From assembly GCA_903813345.2 (NCBI GenBank), contig CAIIXF020000002.1:13038150-13102149 (forward strand): DNA of 64,000 nucleotides. Reading direction: 5' to 3'. This DNA is from Owenia fusiformis (Eukaryota > Annelida > Polychaeta > Sabellida > Oweniidae). The notes under the pieces are model-generated. The model was not told the DNA's origin. It did no database searches and worked only from the letters and a program-made list of their open reading frames with translations. The translations under genes were made by a program, and so were the position numbers. This document shows, one piece after another, positions 46,044-57,194 of the stretch (position 1 is the first letter of the stretch; each line of letters begins with the position of its first letter).

Positions 46044-49000
46044 CTGAAATTGAAATCAAAGAAATAACAAATATGTTTCAAATAATATGAAACATTTTTG
46101 ACAAATATTTGTTTGTTTTATAAGTAAACATACAAATAATGAACACATGTATTGAATATGCATGTTTACTGTATGTATCGAACAATCAGAGGGTATATAG
46201 CAAATTACTACTGCTTATTCCAGAGCTGTCAAGTGTCCCGCGAATGGCGGGATTATCCCGCGAATTTGATCAAAATTTGGCCAATTCACGTGTCCCACAA
46301 TGTCCCGAGAGTCCCGCAAATGCCGGCTTTGACCTCCGCGAATTTTCAAAATTGTAACAATCCCCGAGACTGAATAATTGTGATTATCTTGTGATTAAGA
46401 AGCTAAGTTTTTGCGCTTTTGAGGAGTAAAGTTTATCTAATTTGAAAAGTGCTGCCATTTGCCAAACTCCCAGTGCATCAGATCATCGAAGACTGCTTTT
46501 GAAAATAACATAGTCCATTTATAAAACTGTGATTTTGATCCAGATAACACCATAGTTGGCTTCCTTAGTATCTATGCCGTTATTTGGTATCGAAATAAAG
46601 AGGAAGAGTGCAATTTTCATTTTAATTACGAAAATAGGGATGTATGTCACGTATAGTTCCAAAGTTGGCCTTTTTACTACGCGTGTCACGGCCTTCATCT
46701 ACGAACTGAGCAAATGTTAGCAAACGCGAGTTCCAATAAATGGACACCGTATAATTTGATTTAGATTAATCGAACCCCAACATGAATAGGTACATTTTAA
46801 TATGTAACACTATGGGGGGTAAATGTTTCATAGTTGGTCACGAACACCATAAGTGCAAAGTATTGTTCAGAATTTTTGAATTTCGTGTTGGATTACGGTA
46901 CTCACAACTAAAGCGTGTTTTTTGATACAGGGTGGTCAAAAAATGGAGCCGAACGCATTCCTCAGCAGGTATGGCCTGAATGACACAAATGATCTCACTT
47001 TTGAGGTTTGCAATTGTCCCGAGGTCATTCTCATATACTTTATCTCTGCCATATCCCCACAGGTAGGGACATTTCAGACGATGAGTCAAGTTTCCTCACA
47101 ACCCAAAAGTGGCCACTGGGCATGTTCTTTAGAGTACTGTAACATTGTGACTATCAATCTGATGGTCGTGAAATAATTTAGGCTGGAAGCAAATTGAATG
47201 ATGTACAAAAGTGTAAAATATCAGGGAGTTATTTTTTAAAATAACAAAGATATGAGGAAAATGGTATTAGGGTTTCCATATTTTGACCACCCCGTAGTTT
47301 AATAATATTTCTATGCGTATTGTGTGGAATTGTGTTGACGTTTACTTAAGTTAAGTGCATTATATTTGATAAATCAGTATCTGAAAGTTTGATTTGAGAA
47401 CTTTTACATTAAGCCCCAATCACGTAAATCCCTTTCAAGAATGTCCTGCGACATCCCGCAAATTTAGGTATATGTCCCACAAAATCCCGCGAATTTAGGG
47501 CACTTTGTCTAAAAAAATCTGTCCCTCTATGAAGTCTTTGGTGGTAACCCTGTTAACTGTCCCGCAATTAGCGTGTTTGTCCCTCGAATGGTCCCGCGAA
47601 ATCCCGCGAATTTGATCAAAATTTGACCTATTAGCGCAATCACGTAAATCCCTTAAATGTCCCGCGAAATCCCGCCAATTTAGGTGGATGTCCCGCTTAA
47701 TAGGTGTTATCACTCATTTTTCAAAATGGCAGCCGATGCGCTTGCTACCAAATAATAGAAGTTATATCTAAGCATGCTGAGAGGCAAAATCAGTAATTTT
47801 AGGGTCTAATTCTGGGTTTTAGAGGTCACTGATTCGATTTATGCCTAAATCCAAGTCATCAAAACATAAATTCACATGAAAATCCAAGATGGCCACCAAT
47901 TTTGGTGAAAAAACAAATATGTAACTAATAATACAAGCTAAAACATTTCAAAATGATTTTGAAGTCAAGTCTAAGGATTTTATTCATGTCTAAATCTATG
48001 TCATCAAAGGATTACCTTATATGTAAATCCAAGATGGCCACCAAAATAGGTGCAAAAAGGAATATGTAACTACATGTATTGATACATACTCAAAGTACAG
48101 ATAAAAAGCAATTTTATAGATCATGAAAGGGTTTAGAGGTTAATGATTTTACTTATATGCTTCATTTTAGTCTAAGTAATCAAAGAATTACTTTTCATAG
48201 AAAACCAAAATGGCCGTCAATATGGGTGCCGAAACGAACATGTAACTTTTAATGTAAGCTCAAAGAATAGCTAAAATGTAGTTTTGTAGATCATGAAAGG
48301 GTTTGGGGATAAATGAATTGTCTTAGTTTTCAAAGAATAACTTGATGTGGAAATCCACGATGGCTGCCAAAATGAATAAGTTACCATTAATATAAGCTCA
48401 ATGAACAATTACAAAGTGATTTTGGAGACCATGTCTAGGTTTCAATGGTCGAGAATTTTAAGTCAATGGCTAGGTTTCAATGCTTGAGAACTTTAAGTCA
48501 TCAAATAATTCTTTTATTTGGATATTCAGGATGGCAACCAAAATGGCTGCCAAAATAAATAATTAATTTTGGAACATATTCATTTGGATATCAAAGATGG
48601 CCCTGATGTGATGTACCATCTCAATTGTACTCTCTTCATCAAAACAATTAACTGGTTTGTGAAAGCAGAAGAGTCCTAATATGGAGGTCTCAAAGGGAAT
48701 GATGATACAAGACATCCTTCTTGCCGAGCCTTTATGGACATCATAAATGTTATGACCTAGTCATTCCCTGGAGCATAATGGATTTTATGCTGCTTGGAGA
48801 AGATGAGATGTATGTAGTGCAATCTCAGGAATCTTTTCAACTAAGTGGTATACAAAGGAATACCCTTTGCATTCATTCGACTTAGCCTCTGAAAAGAGAG
48901 CTTCATCTCTAGTTTAACTAGAGTCTGCGAGCAGGGTAACAATTGAAGCTTATGTGCAATTTTTCATACAATCTATGATGAGAGAATTGAATATATTTTG

Positions 49001-52000
49001 ACAAAATATTTTGATGGGTCCCAACAACAGCATCTGTGAGAACTAGAAAAGTGGATGAAAGCTATTGACCTTAGCAATGTAGGGAGTTGGTACATAGAGA
49101 TTATCCTATATGAGGTTCAGGATATTGGGATTATCCCGAGGCCAATATAATATACCTGCCCGAGGGCCGTAGGTCTGTAAAGAAAGGACAAACTCAATCC
49201 AAGTCTACAATTACACATAAGATAATATCTCAGATGGACTGAAGAGCGCCGAGGATGAAGACCTCATTGACAAAGTAAGGTGTAAAGGGTGGACGGTGAG
49301 ACACTTTCCAGTAGGCTTTAGAGGCTTCCAATGTTCTTCTCGAAACTTCATGTTGAGAGAACTAGGTCTGCAGCCTGTGAACTTCAAGATGGCAATAAAG
49401 GAAATAGGTTAGATGGTTGAGTCATGCTCCATATGAATGTGATAATTTATTTTGGCAGCCAGTTTGGTGACCATTTTGGATTTTAATATGAGGAAAGGTT
49501 AAGATAACGTTAGTAAAGGCTAGTAAATTGAAACCATTTTCTCCTGAAACCCAGTCTCAGATATCTATAAAATAACTATTCTAATTTTTCTATGTGCATA
49601 TAAATTCATTTTTGCAGCCATTTTGGCAGCCATTTTAGATTTCTATATAAAGGTATTCTTTAATCACTTCAATTTACACATGAATGGAATCCTTAACGTC
49701 TAAAACCTTACCATGGTCTGCAAAAGCAACCGTTTTTTGAGTTTACATAAATAGTTACGTATTCATTTTGACATCCATTTTGGTGGCCATTTTGGATTTC
49801 TATGTAAAGTAGTTCTTTGATTACTTAGATTTAGACACAAATAAAATCCCTAGCCTCTAAAACCTTTTCATAGTCTCCAAAGTCACTTTTTAACCGTTCT
49901 TTGAGCTTTTTGAGCTTATATCAATAGTGACATATTTGTTTTGACATCCATTTTGGCAGCCATCTTGGATTTCCAATTATTTGATGACTTAGATTTTGAC
50001 TTAAATGAAATCCTTGACCCCTAAAATCCCAAAATAGACCTCAAAATCACTGTTTTTGTCTCTCAGTATGCTTAGATATAACTTCTTTTATTTGATAGTA
50101 AATGCACCGACGGCCATTTTGAAAAATGGGTGATAAAACCCATTTAGCTGCCACTTCCGCAATGCTATCATATAATTTCTTACTCTAGAGGTATTTACCT
50201 TGCCAAAAGTCACAATGAGGCTTATTCCCCTAACTTGGTACCGATAACCTAAATTTTGGGGTGAAGCTGATGGCCTATTGAGGTTCATCTAAGAGATAGG
50301 AATTTGTAGTACAAACCTGCTACATAAATTCCTCCTTAAGGTATATCTAAGAGATAAGAACCTCTTCATCAGTACCTGCTATATATACAGGGTGTTCCAA
50401 AAGTAACAGGACTGGTGCTGGCATTTTGTCAATTTTGCACTAAGTATCTTCAAATTTTCACAAATTGTACCTTGCAGTATTGCAACTTAAATTATAAAGT
50501 TTTTTTTAGAAAAATTATTTAGTTATTTAGTTTAGTTATTTAGTTATGGTTACTATAGTAACATGACATTCCAATACCCGGGGCAACTTTTTTCCTGAAA
50601 ATGTGATATCTAACATTTTTGTATTACTGAAGAAAGTATCTAATTCACCTATTATAATACAACATTTCTTGTTTATTTTATTAATTCCTTTGTTGTAAAA
50701 GTGTTACTATACAACTCAGATTCAAGTATAATTTCATAATGATAATAACATTTATTCAATTTCCTGGAATATCACAGTGTATAACAGTCTGAACAATTCA
50801 CGGTTGAGTTTTTGAAAAGACCCAATTTGAAGCCAGCCATCTACCTTGATAGCGCGCCTGCCCGCAGGTCCGCATTTAAGATCATGCAGCTATAGAGGAA
50901 CTAGGTCTTAAGGTCTAAAACCAAGCACCATACTCCTCTGATCATGCAATATCTAATTTTTACTTATATTGAGAATGGAATGCTAATCAGTGCTGTAACA
51001 CCTTTAAAGATGAGAATGACCTTCTCCAAATTGTCCAATCGACCCTGCGTGACATGCCCTCAAATGGGTTCACTCATCTGTTTGGGTCATGGATACAGAG
51101 TACTACTCATGTACTGACCAAAGAGGAGCCTATTTTTCAAAGTAGAGGATATATAGGAATGTCAAATGATGTGAAACAAATGTAATTCCCACCAGTTGTT
51201 GCATTTCAACTTTGATATGGCATGTACAAAATGATATGGCATGTCCAAAATGCTTTATATCTCTGTAACTTTTTGTGTGGAATGTTGCCCCGGGTATTGT
51301 GATGTCATGTTACTATAGCAACCATAACTCTACCCACCCAAGTTTCATATATTTTGTAGAAACTTTGCAGTTTTAGTAACGATACATGAAAGTACATTAT
51401 GTAAAATTTTGAAGACGATTGGTGCATATTTAACAAAATGCCAGTAGCAGTCCTGTTACTTTTGGAACACCCTGTATTCCTCCTTGAGGCATATCTAAGA
51501 AAAAAGAATTTGTAGTACAGTACCTGCTATATGGATTCCTCCTTGAGGCATATCTAAGAGATAGGAACCTGTAGTATAGGAATGGCATCAGTAGACTACC
51601 AGAACCACTGAAATGTAAATGTTTTATGTTTCTTTAGCTTATAAATTTCCAAAAATACTATTTAAATTGCAGTGGGGTTCATTGTTGTGATACAGGATGA
51701 ATAGGACATTGGGAATGTATGGAGGGAAATATAATATAAAACAGATAGCAATTTCAATGGGTTATCTTGAGGTTTAATTTGCATGATCGGATTCCACAGA
51801 TATTAATAATTACAATGTGGTTATATCAAGATCTTCCAATACACATACATGGTTCAACTGGATATGAGATACATCTGAGGGAAATAATATTAAGCTAATA
51901 TGATTTGGGTTTTGATTTAGACAGGTCCTCCAAAACAAAATGTATATTGCATATTTCAAAAATATGAAAAATATATCAATTCACAACTCATGATTGCCAT

Positions 52001-55000
52001 TTATCATATGACAAAGAAAATGCAAAGTATTTAAGGTCTAAATAATATAAGACATCCAGGGATCTCCTAAAGTCCATCCTCATAATAACAAAACAATATA
52101 ATCTTGATAACATTTTACTTACGAGAATATCATAATAACTGTTGCTGGCATTAAGAATATCTCATTGCACGCTATAAATCGAAGTATGTTCGCCTGCTGC
52201 AGCTGTAGCTTTGCTATCAAGTTGCGCAGCAGCTGTTGGGAGTTTGGACCCATTATCTGGAAACATATGATATGTTATTATACATTGTATATATATTTCA
52301 TTTTATGACAGTACAGTATTTAATAATGTGACAGTACAATAACAATCACAATAACAGCACAGTGACAGTACAATAACAAGGCATTAACATGACAAAATGT
52401 CACAACCTTTCGAATGTCATTGAAGGTTGACCAGAGGTCAAATCTCAAAAGTAAAGTCAGAATTGAACTTCTAAGAGCTTGTAGATTTTGGAAAGAATTG
52501 GTAAAATAGCATGTTCAAAAAGGACCTTATGACGTTAAGAAGATCATTGAAAGTGAAATATGAAATCTGAAGCCAAATTTGAACTTCTGAGAACTTGTAG
52601 ATGATTTTGAATAAATAATTTGGTCAGTTTGAAGCAAGTTCAAAAAATACCTTTTTGACCTGAAGAAGGTCAGTGAAGGTCAAATCTCAAATTTGAACTT
52701 CTGAGAACTTGTAGATCTGATTTGGAAAAATTTGAATCCAGTCTCAACAGTACTTGTAAGTTATGGAAGTTGTAAGATTTTATTACAATAAATTCATTAC
52801 AGACGCGGTCTACAAAAAAGTTGGATAAAATATATATACATTGTATCTTTATTGACTCTTTGATGTCATCACAATGACATATTAGTCAGTAAAGTGTACA
52901 ATATACAAAATTCTAATATGATACGTGACGTCACAATAACTAGAACAATTGATTTAGTGGTCTATATTGGAGTATGTATGACCGCAAAAATTCATAAATA
53001 CAAAGAGTTGTGTTTCTTGTCTGTTTATCATATTAGAATCGTAACAAATACCTTGATTTTATGATTAATGTCAAATATATGACCTCAAATTTTATTCTGG
53101 CCATTGCCAAAAATCTTAATTGCTATGCGATTTCGGTCTTTCAACAATGAACAGAATAAAATTTTCGGTCATATATTACGCCATAAATCATAAAATATGT
53201 CACCTTGGTGGTGACATAACAATCACGATAACAACAGTGATAACACCCGCTATGGCTCAGTGGCAGAGAGAGTCAAGGTTACCAATATCGCTTGGCCCCG
53301 GGTTCGATTCCCGGTTCAGACAAGTTTGTTTGTGCGTTACGTAATTCTGGGTGTTTGACTGAGTGGTTCATGACTCGTATAAAAGGCTGTGGTGTGTACC
53401 TGTATGTCTGTGTACCTGTGCACATAAAAGAAAACAGGGCTCCTCCAAGGAGGGGTTTCTGGCTCTATCTTCGAGTGTAAACAACGTAAAATACGGAATA
53501 TACCAATGAGGTATTGCTCGCCAAATATGGCGGTAACCAAGATATAATAATAATAATAACACAATAACAATCAGATGTATTCAATGAATGGCACGTGAGC
53601 TTTGCTAAATGTAAAACCCTGTCTTCTCTTGTGTCATTTGAATTAGGAATAACATGTTGAGAAAAGGCATGACCAGTGACTGTATATACTTACATATAGA
53701 ATTAGGAATAACATGTTGAGAAAAGGCATGACCAGTGACTGTATATACTTACATATAGAATTAGGAATAACATGTTGAGAAAAGGCATGACCAGTGACTG
53801 TATATACTTACATATAGAATTAGGAATAACATGTTGAGAAAAGGCATGACCAGTGACTGCATATACTTACATCTAGAATTAGGAATAACATGTTGAGAAA
53901 AGGCATGACCAGTCACTGTATATACTTACATCTAGAATTAGGAATAACATGTTAAGAAAAGGCATGACCAGTAACTGTATATACTTACATCTAGAAGTTT
54001 CTTTGTATATGAGACAGAATGGAGGAGTCCAAACAGGAACACAGGAACTAGGGCCACTGATAGACAGTCAAGGAACTTATAAACAAACACGCATACATAA
54101 TTTACTTTCTAACTCTTAGCAACTTGGACTATTTCTCAAGCTTTGAAGTGGTGGTGAATTATTTTTCAAAACATGTATTTTGGAGGAGTATACTCATCAG
54201 CTTAATAGCAGACTGATCTGAGTAATTTAGTGACATAGCAAAATGAAGTCACAATGGAAAACACATTAAAGGTTAAAATGCTGCCTCCTTTTATAGGCCC
54301 TTTCTCCGAATAAACCAGTCATGATCTTTATTAAATTTCCATGAACTACTTTTAAAGAATATTCCTTTCAAGCCAATTTCTCTGTTGATATGGAAGCTAT
54401 AATCTTGTAGAATAAAAGAGGAGATTATCTGTAGAATTTAAATTAAATCATAGAGAACATTGAAAATGAATATTTCTAACCTAATGCTATATGCAAACTA
54501 AATAAAGGAATATAATTTTTTCCCTAAAGGATACTAGTCATGGGATAGCTGGTGATGAATATCAATGAGAAGAACAGATAGTGGGCGCTGTCTTCCATGA
54601 ATAACATTGAGAAAAATTCCCGATTTAGTTGGAAATGTGGAACCCGTTGATGAAGACGAAGGGCGCTAGTTGCAGCATTGCTGATCAGAGCCCTCTGGTA
54701 GAAACTGTAGGAATTGCCACTGAAACAAATAAAATGGAATAATACGAGGGGTGATCCAAAAGTCTTGGACGCCCTGCTCTAATTTTGTTGGTTTTTGATA
54801 AAATTACTTTAAACTTTCCAATAATAAAGACCAACAGCCTAACTACTTTGTGTATTAATTTCATGGTGAAATGATATATTTTATGTAGTTTTCCCGATAG
54901 TTATTAATCTAGTGACCCTGCCATCCGGAACGGTATTTGCACGTGGCAACTTTCAGCCTTAAATGTTGCTGCTATTTGACTTGTTTTGCAAGTCTTGACC

Positions 55001-57188
55001 ACTATCTTTCCTTAAATTTTGAATGTTCAACCATGTTAGTTTACTTCCTTTGTTACTAGGCAACCAATTATTTGTGTTTAAATCATAATGTCACATATGG
55101 CAATGGCCGTATATGTCAAGTTCTAAGAAAATGACATCAGACAATCAACCCTCATTTTGGTGTCATTTTTGCTCCAAGATGGCTGCTGAAATGCAGAACA
55201 TGAAAGAAATCAAAGTGGAACAAAGAATACTACAATATATTTTCACTATTATTGACATTGAGCAGCTACCATATGCAGGATACAGTCTAGATATGGCTCC
55301 GTGTGATTTTCTTCCTTTTCTCCAAGTTGAAAGGAGGGTTGAAAGAAAATGTTTTTTACTCATTGGATGAGGTTTAGAGTGGCACTCCAGTAGCATTTGT
55401 ATCACATAGGCAATTGCCGTTTCATAAATGTCTTTCATTCATTGGTAAAGCGGTATGAAAAATGTGTTCAAATTCGTGAAAAATATGTTGAAAAGTAGGT
55501 CTTAATATGCGAAGATGATGATGGCAGATGACACTCAGACTGAAAATCGGAAATTCTCTCATATCATGACTGGTGTTAGGTTGTGCACCTGCACCTAAAG
55601 TATTTGCCATATTATAACAGTTGTGACTTGATTTGCTATATTTAAATCCGTTCCGGGTGGCAGGGACCCGGTATCAAAAAGTATTTAGAAAGGTAGCTAA
55701 AATATATTAGTTTCTGTTGAAACTTACACACAAAGTTGTTAAGATGTTGATCTTTGTTATCTGAAAGTTTCGTGTAATTATATAAGAAAATAGCAAAGTT
55801 AGAGCGGGGCGTCCAAGACTTTTGGATCACCCCTCGTATAAACTTCATTAAAGTGCAACTTGTCAAAATATTTATCCTTTACTGTGTACATGGAATTGAA
55901 CTTTTAGATACCCTATTTTGCTGTTTGGATCAGGAAGGAAAAAGCTATTATTTGTAGAACTAAAATATCAAAACATATTTCATTTGTGTGTCTAGTGAAA
56001 ATTTAAAATTCTTTTAAGGAATAGCATCTTCGCTTTCCACTGGGTCTAGGAACAATCGAAACTTTGTGAATCAAGATGAAGGAATAGTATGTTGTATAAA
56101 TGTTCATTCTGATACACCCCATTTTGCTTTATTTAGTTTGATACTACATTTTTTCTGGAAGTATTTGCACTTCTGTTTAAACTAGAAAATCGCAACTCCA
56201 CAGAGTAGCAAATCCCAACGAACACTACATATAAATCATCAATCTGTACATTCACAATGTAATATTTACCATCTACTCTTCCCTTCAATAAATATTTTAA
56301 ATCATTGTAGTATCATGTAACCATACTTTTAAGATAACTCTATGTAATGGCGAATTCTTGCTCTAGTCAGCCATTTTGAATTTTCAGAGGCGCAAATCAG
56401 AAAAACAATGCCATAATTGCGAATTTACTCTGAAATCCCTTCAATTTGAGTATAATATAGCCATACTTTTAAGAGATCAGAAAATAATTGCGAAATACCG
56501 CATTAGGCGGCCATTTTGAATTTTTTGAGGCCCGAATCAGAAAAAAGCGACAATATTTGCAATCTACTCTAAATTGCTTTTCATTTGAGTATAATAAAGC
56601 TATACTTCAAAAACATCTCAAAATTAATGCAAATTCCTGTTTTCCCAACCCCACATTTACGGCCCCTGTGGGTCAGGGTGAAAAGCCCGGGATATATGTG
56701 AAATAGATAAATGTTTTTAATATAGTACCAAAATTTCAAATAATAATATTTATTATTTTGGTTTAAAATGAAAAACATAAGATTTTTGCAAAAAATTCCC
56801 GCTATTTTTAAACTGGCGGCCATCTTAAAAAAATAGTTTTGCATAAAACTATTCACCAATATACATCTTTCCACCAAATATGAAGAAAATCTCTCAACTA
56901 GTATTCGAGTTATCTTCCGGACAGACGGACGGACTGACTGACTGACGGACTGACAGACTGACGGACAGAGGGCTTCACTATATCCCTACAGAACTTCGTT
57001 CGTTGGGATAATTACATATAATACTGATATATCTTTTTCTGCTTTTAAAGATATAAGCTAATATTTCAGGTCAATCCCCCCATTATTTGCATAACTTACC
57101 CAAAGATAGGAATAATGAAGAGTATGGTAGAAATCACTGTGAACATACGAGTCCCCCACAGAGCTGCATCCACCTTGTTAGCTGACAT
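45905..57188 (-). CDS. TMEM33: TMEM33 (Pom33/Kr-h2 family ER membrane protein), complete six-exon CDS
   Basis: Six minus-strand exons join without a frame error: 57188-57100, 54719-54535, 54056-53989, 52256-52123, 51607-51524, 46043-45905. That is 699 nt, 232 residues plus TAG; the vertebrate protein is ~247. Conserved family blocks in order: MSANKVDAALW, FYQRALISNAATSALRLHQR, VPHFQLNREF, FLFGLLHSVSYTKKLLD, LRFIACNEIFLMPATVIM, FLYYRFLSLRYASRRNPYSR, YINRLAPAT. Several hydrophobic membrane helices are visible (residues ~15-30, 70-105 and 135-150 by eye). Known family role: ER and nuclear-envelope membrane protein that interacts with reticulons, shapes ER tubules and modulates PERK signalling. 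The start is the ATG inside the first recognised exon. The exon continues upstream to acceptor CCAG at 57195, so a 5' UTR exon should exist farther up; I could not place it. The introns are packed with transposons and satellites. Confidence 0.93.
46205..46380. repeat. TGTCCCGCGAA-rich repeat, left block
   Basis: Multiple GTCCCGCGAA and CCCGCGAATTTGATCAAAAT motifs. A related block with the same orientation lies at about 47435-47700. Both are in TMEM33 intron 5. Confidence 0.6.
46928..47294. mobile_element. 367-bp mariner-type MITE
   Basis: CAGGGTGGTCAAAA at the left and TTTTGACCACCCCG at the right, each bordered by TA (46926-46927, 47295-47296). The frames inside (up to 84 codons) show no transposase motif. 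Confidence 0.75.
47435..47700. repeat. TGTCCCGCGAA-rich repeat, right block
   Basis: Same motif set as 46205-46380, with tandem ATGTCCCGCGAAATCCCGC units and AATCACGTAAATCCCTT spacers. With the left block it frames the MITE at 46928-47294. Confidence 0.6.
47701..50140. mobile_element. Foldback element with satellite-like arms
   Basis: Arms of about 0.7-0.9 kb face each other. The left tip GTTATCACTCATTTTTCAAA with ATGGCAGCCGATGC matches the complement of the right tip GCACCGACGGCC and TTTTGAAAAATGGGTGATAA. Each arm is made of repeated ~150-170-bp units with (A)AGATGGCNGCC, CATGTCTA/TAGGTTT and ATATGTAACTA-type motifs. The centre (48600-49430) holds an RT relic. The element lies in TMEM33 intron 5. 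Confidence 0.7.
49233..49412 (+). pseudogene. Retrotransposon RT C-terminal relic
   Basis: 60 codons to a TAG. The pattern EDLIDKVRCKGWTVRHFPVG, then RGF, LRELGLQ and AIKEI recalls the segment after the RT domain of non-LTR and related retroelements in fish and invertebrates (…GW…PVEVGCRGF…LR.LG…AIK.L…). The catalytic parts are absent and the VEVGC block is damaged, so it is a dead fragment. The family call rests on this pattern alone. Confidence 0.5.
50277..51582 (-). repeat. 59-bp tandem copies of TMEM33 exon-5 end and splice donor
   Basis: The landmark TCTAAG(A) falls at 50288, 50346, 51494 and 51553. After subtracting the transposon inserted at 50388-51474 and its TA, the spacing is 58-59 bp throughout. 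The last copy is the real exon border. Copies at 50371-50380 and 51519-51528 keep the donor AGCAG|GTACTG (minus strand); the outermost has GGTTTG instead. Confidence 0.75.
50388..51474. mobile_element. 1.09-kb mariner-type non-autonomous element
   Basis: CAGGGTGTTCCAAAAGTAAC and GTTACTTTTGGAACACCCTG are exact inverse tips, flanked by TA (50386-50387, 51475-51476). A second inverted pair lies deeper: GTTACTATAGTAACATGAC with CCCGGGGCAAC, against GTTGCCCCGGG and ATGTCATGTTACTATAG. The core is AT-rich without a transposase. It inserted into one of the 59-bp exon-border repeats. Confidence 0.85.
51524..51607 (-). CDS. TMEM33: TMEM33 fifth coding exon
   Basis: 84 nt. Acceptor TTACATTTCAG|TGG, donor TAGCAG|GTACTG. 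Encodes GSGSLLMPFLYYRFLSLRYA and SRRNPYS. About 52 bases of its 3' end plus the donor are repeated in the intron. Confidence 0.92.
52123..52256 (-). CDS. TMEM33: TMEM33 fourth coding exon
   Basis: 134 nt. Acceptor TTTCCAG|ATAATG, donor TTCTC|GTAAGT. Encodes a Q/L-rich helix and then the family signature FIACNEIFLMPATV. Confidence 0.93.
52400..52745. repeat. ~115-bp repeat, three diverged copies
   Basis: TTGAACTTCT(G/A)AGA(A/G)CTTGTAG falls at 52463, 52579 and 52693, with GAAGGTCA and GACCT.. between. In TMEM33 intron 3. Confidence 0.65.
53050..53205. repeat. Imperfect ~155-bp palindrome
   Basis: ATTTTATGATTAATG…ATATATGACC and AAATTTTATTCTG face CAGAATAAAATTTT…GGTCATATATTACGCC and ATAAATCATAAAAT. 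A hairpin MITE relic in TMEM33 intron 3. Confidence 0.6.
53245..53555 (+). mobile_element. tRNA-derived SINE
   Basis: The head contains a pol III A-box-like TGGCTCAGTGGCAGA (53252-53266) and a B box, GGTTCGATTCC, with flanking CCGGG stem bases (about 53300-53313). A tRNA-unrelated body and an ATA-repeat tail (about 53541-53559) follow. The anticodon arm does not fold into a sound tRNA. AATAACAATCA-like sequence lies before and after, in a low-complexity setting. Confidence 0.75.
53641..53994 (-). repeat. 59-bp tandem copies of TMEM33 exon-3 donor (six)
   Basis: AATTAGGAATAACATG falls at 53641, 53700, 53759, 53818, 53877 and 53936, exactly 59 bp apart. On the minus strand every unit carries GTAAGTATATRCAG. 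The last three carry the exonic TTCTAGAT before it, as in the real border at 53989; the first three have TATATGTAAGT. In TMEM33 intron 3. Confidence 0.92.
53989..54056 (-). CDS. TMEM33: TMEM33 third coding exon
   Basis: 68 nt. Acceptor CTGTCTATCAG|TGGCCC, donor CTAGAT|GTAAGT. Encodes ALVPVFLFGLLHSVSYTKK and ends in LLD. Its last 8 bases and donor are the start of a 59-bp tandem repeat in the following intron. Confidence 0.92.
54535..54719 (-). CDS. TMEM33: TMEM33 second coding exon
   Basis: 185 nt. Acceptor TTGTTTCAG|TGGC, donor ATGACTA|GTATCC. The most conserved stretch: YQRALISNAATSALRLHQRV and the YLFFSLIFITSYP membrane segment. Confidence 0.92.
54745..55836 (+). mobile_element. Mariner element, internally deleted (CGAGGGGTGATCC ends)
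   Basis: Tips CGAGGGGTGATCCAAAAGTC and GACTTTTGGATCACCCCTCG are exact inverses with TA on both sides (54743-54744, 55837-55838). Weaker similarity extends the arms to ~190 bp (CCTGCCATCCGGAACGG / CCGTTCCGGGTGGCAGGG). The tips match those known for mariner. The interior holds transposase remnants. Lies in TMEM33 intron 1. Confidence 0.9.
55200..55500 (+). pseudogene. Mariner transposase remnant
   Basis: KEIKVEQRILQYIF recalls the N-terminal EQR helix of mariner transposases, followed almost at once by LPYAGYSLDMAPCDFLPF, the block with the second catalytic Asp (YSPDLAPCDF in the family). The intervening ~200 codons are missing. Beyond 55370 the frame has stops, but SFIHW and FKFVKNM-like C-terminal sequence is still readable. 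Confidence 0.65.
56182..57012. mobile_element. Satellite-cored element with GTTCGTTGGGAT end
   Basis: Left end CTAGAAAATCGCAACTCCAC followed by AATCCCAACGAAC; right end GAACTTCGTTCGTTGGGATA, so the GTTSGTTGGGAT part is inverted. The core has two to three diverged ~165-bp units with GGCGGCCATTTTGAATTTT, then a GACGGACTGAC tail. Same family as 58975-60360. Confidence 0.7.
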
Positions 57189-57194
57189 AAAGCC
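57100..57194 (-). CDS. TMEM33: TMEM33 first coding exon
   Basis: Acceptor TATTTTCCAG|GGC, ATG at 57188-57186, donor TTTGG|GTAAGT, phase 2 at the end. Encodes the N terminus and first hydrophobic segment (FTVISTILFIIPIFG). Confidence 0.88.

Noticed and set aside
53249-53325. Functional tRNA gene
   Set aside because: A and B boxes are present but the anticodon arm is not sound, and a SINE body and tail follow.
53337-53570. Minus-strand Tyr-rich ORFs over the SINE
   Set aside because: They arise from the ATA tail and SINE body.
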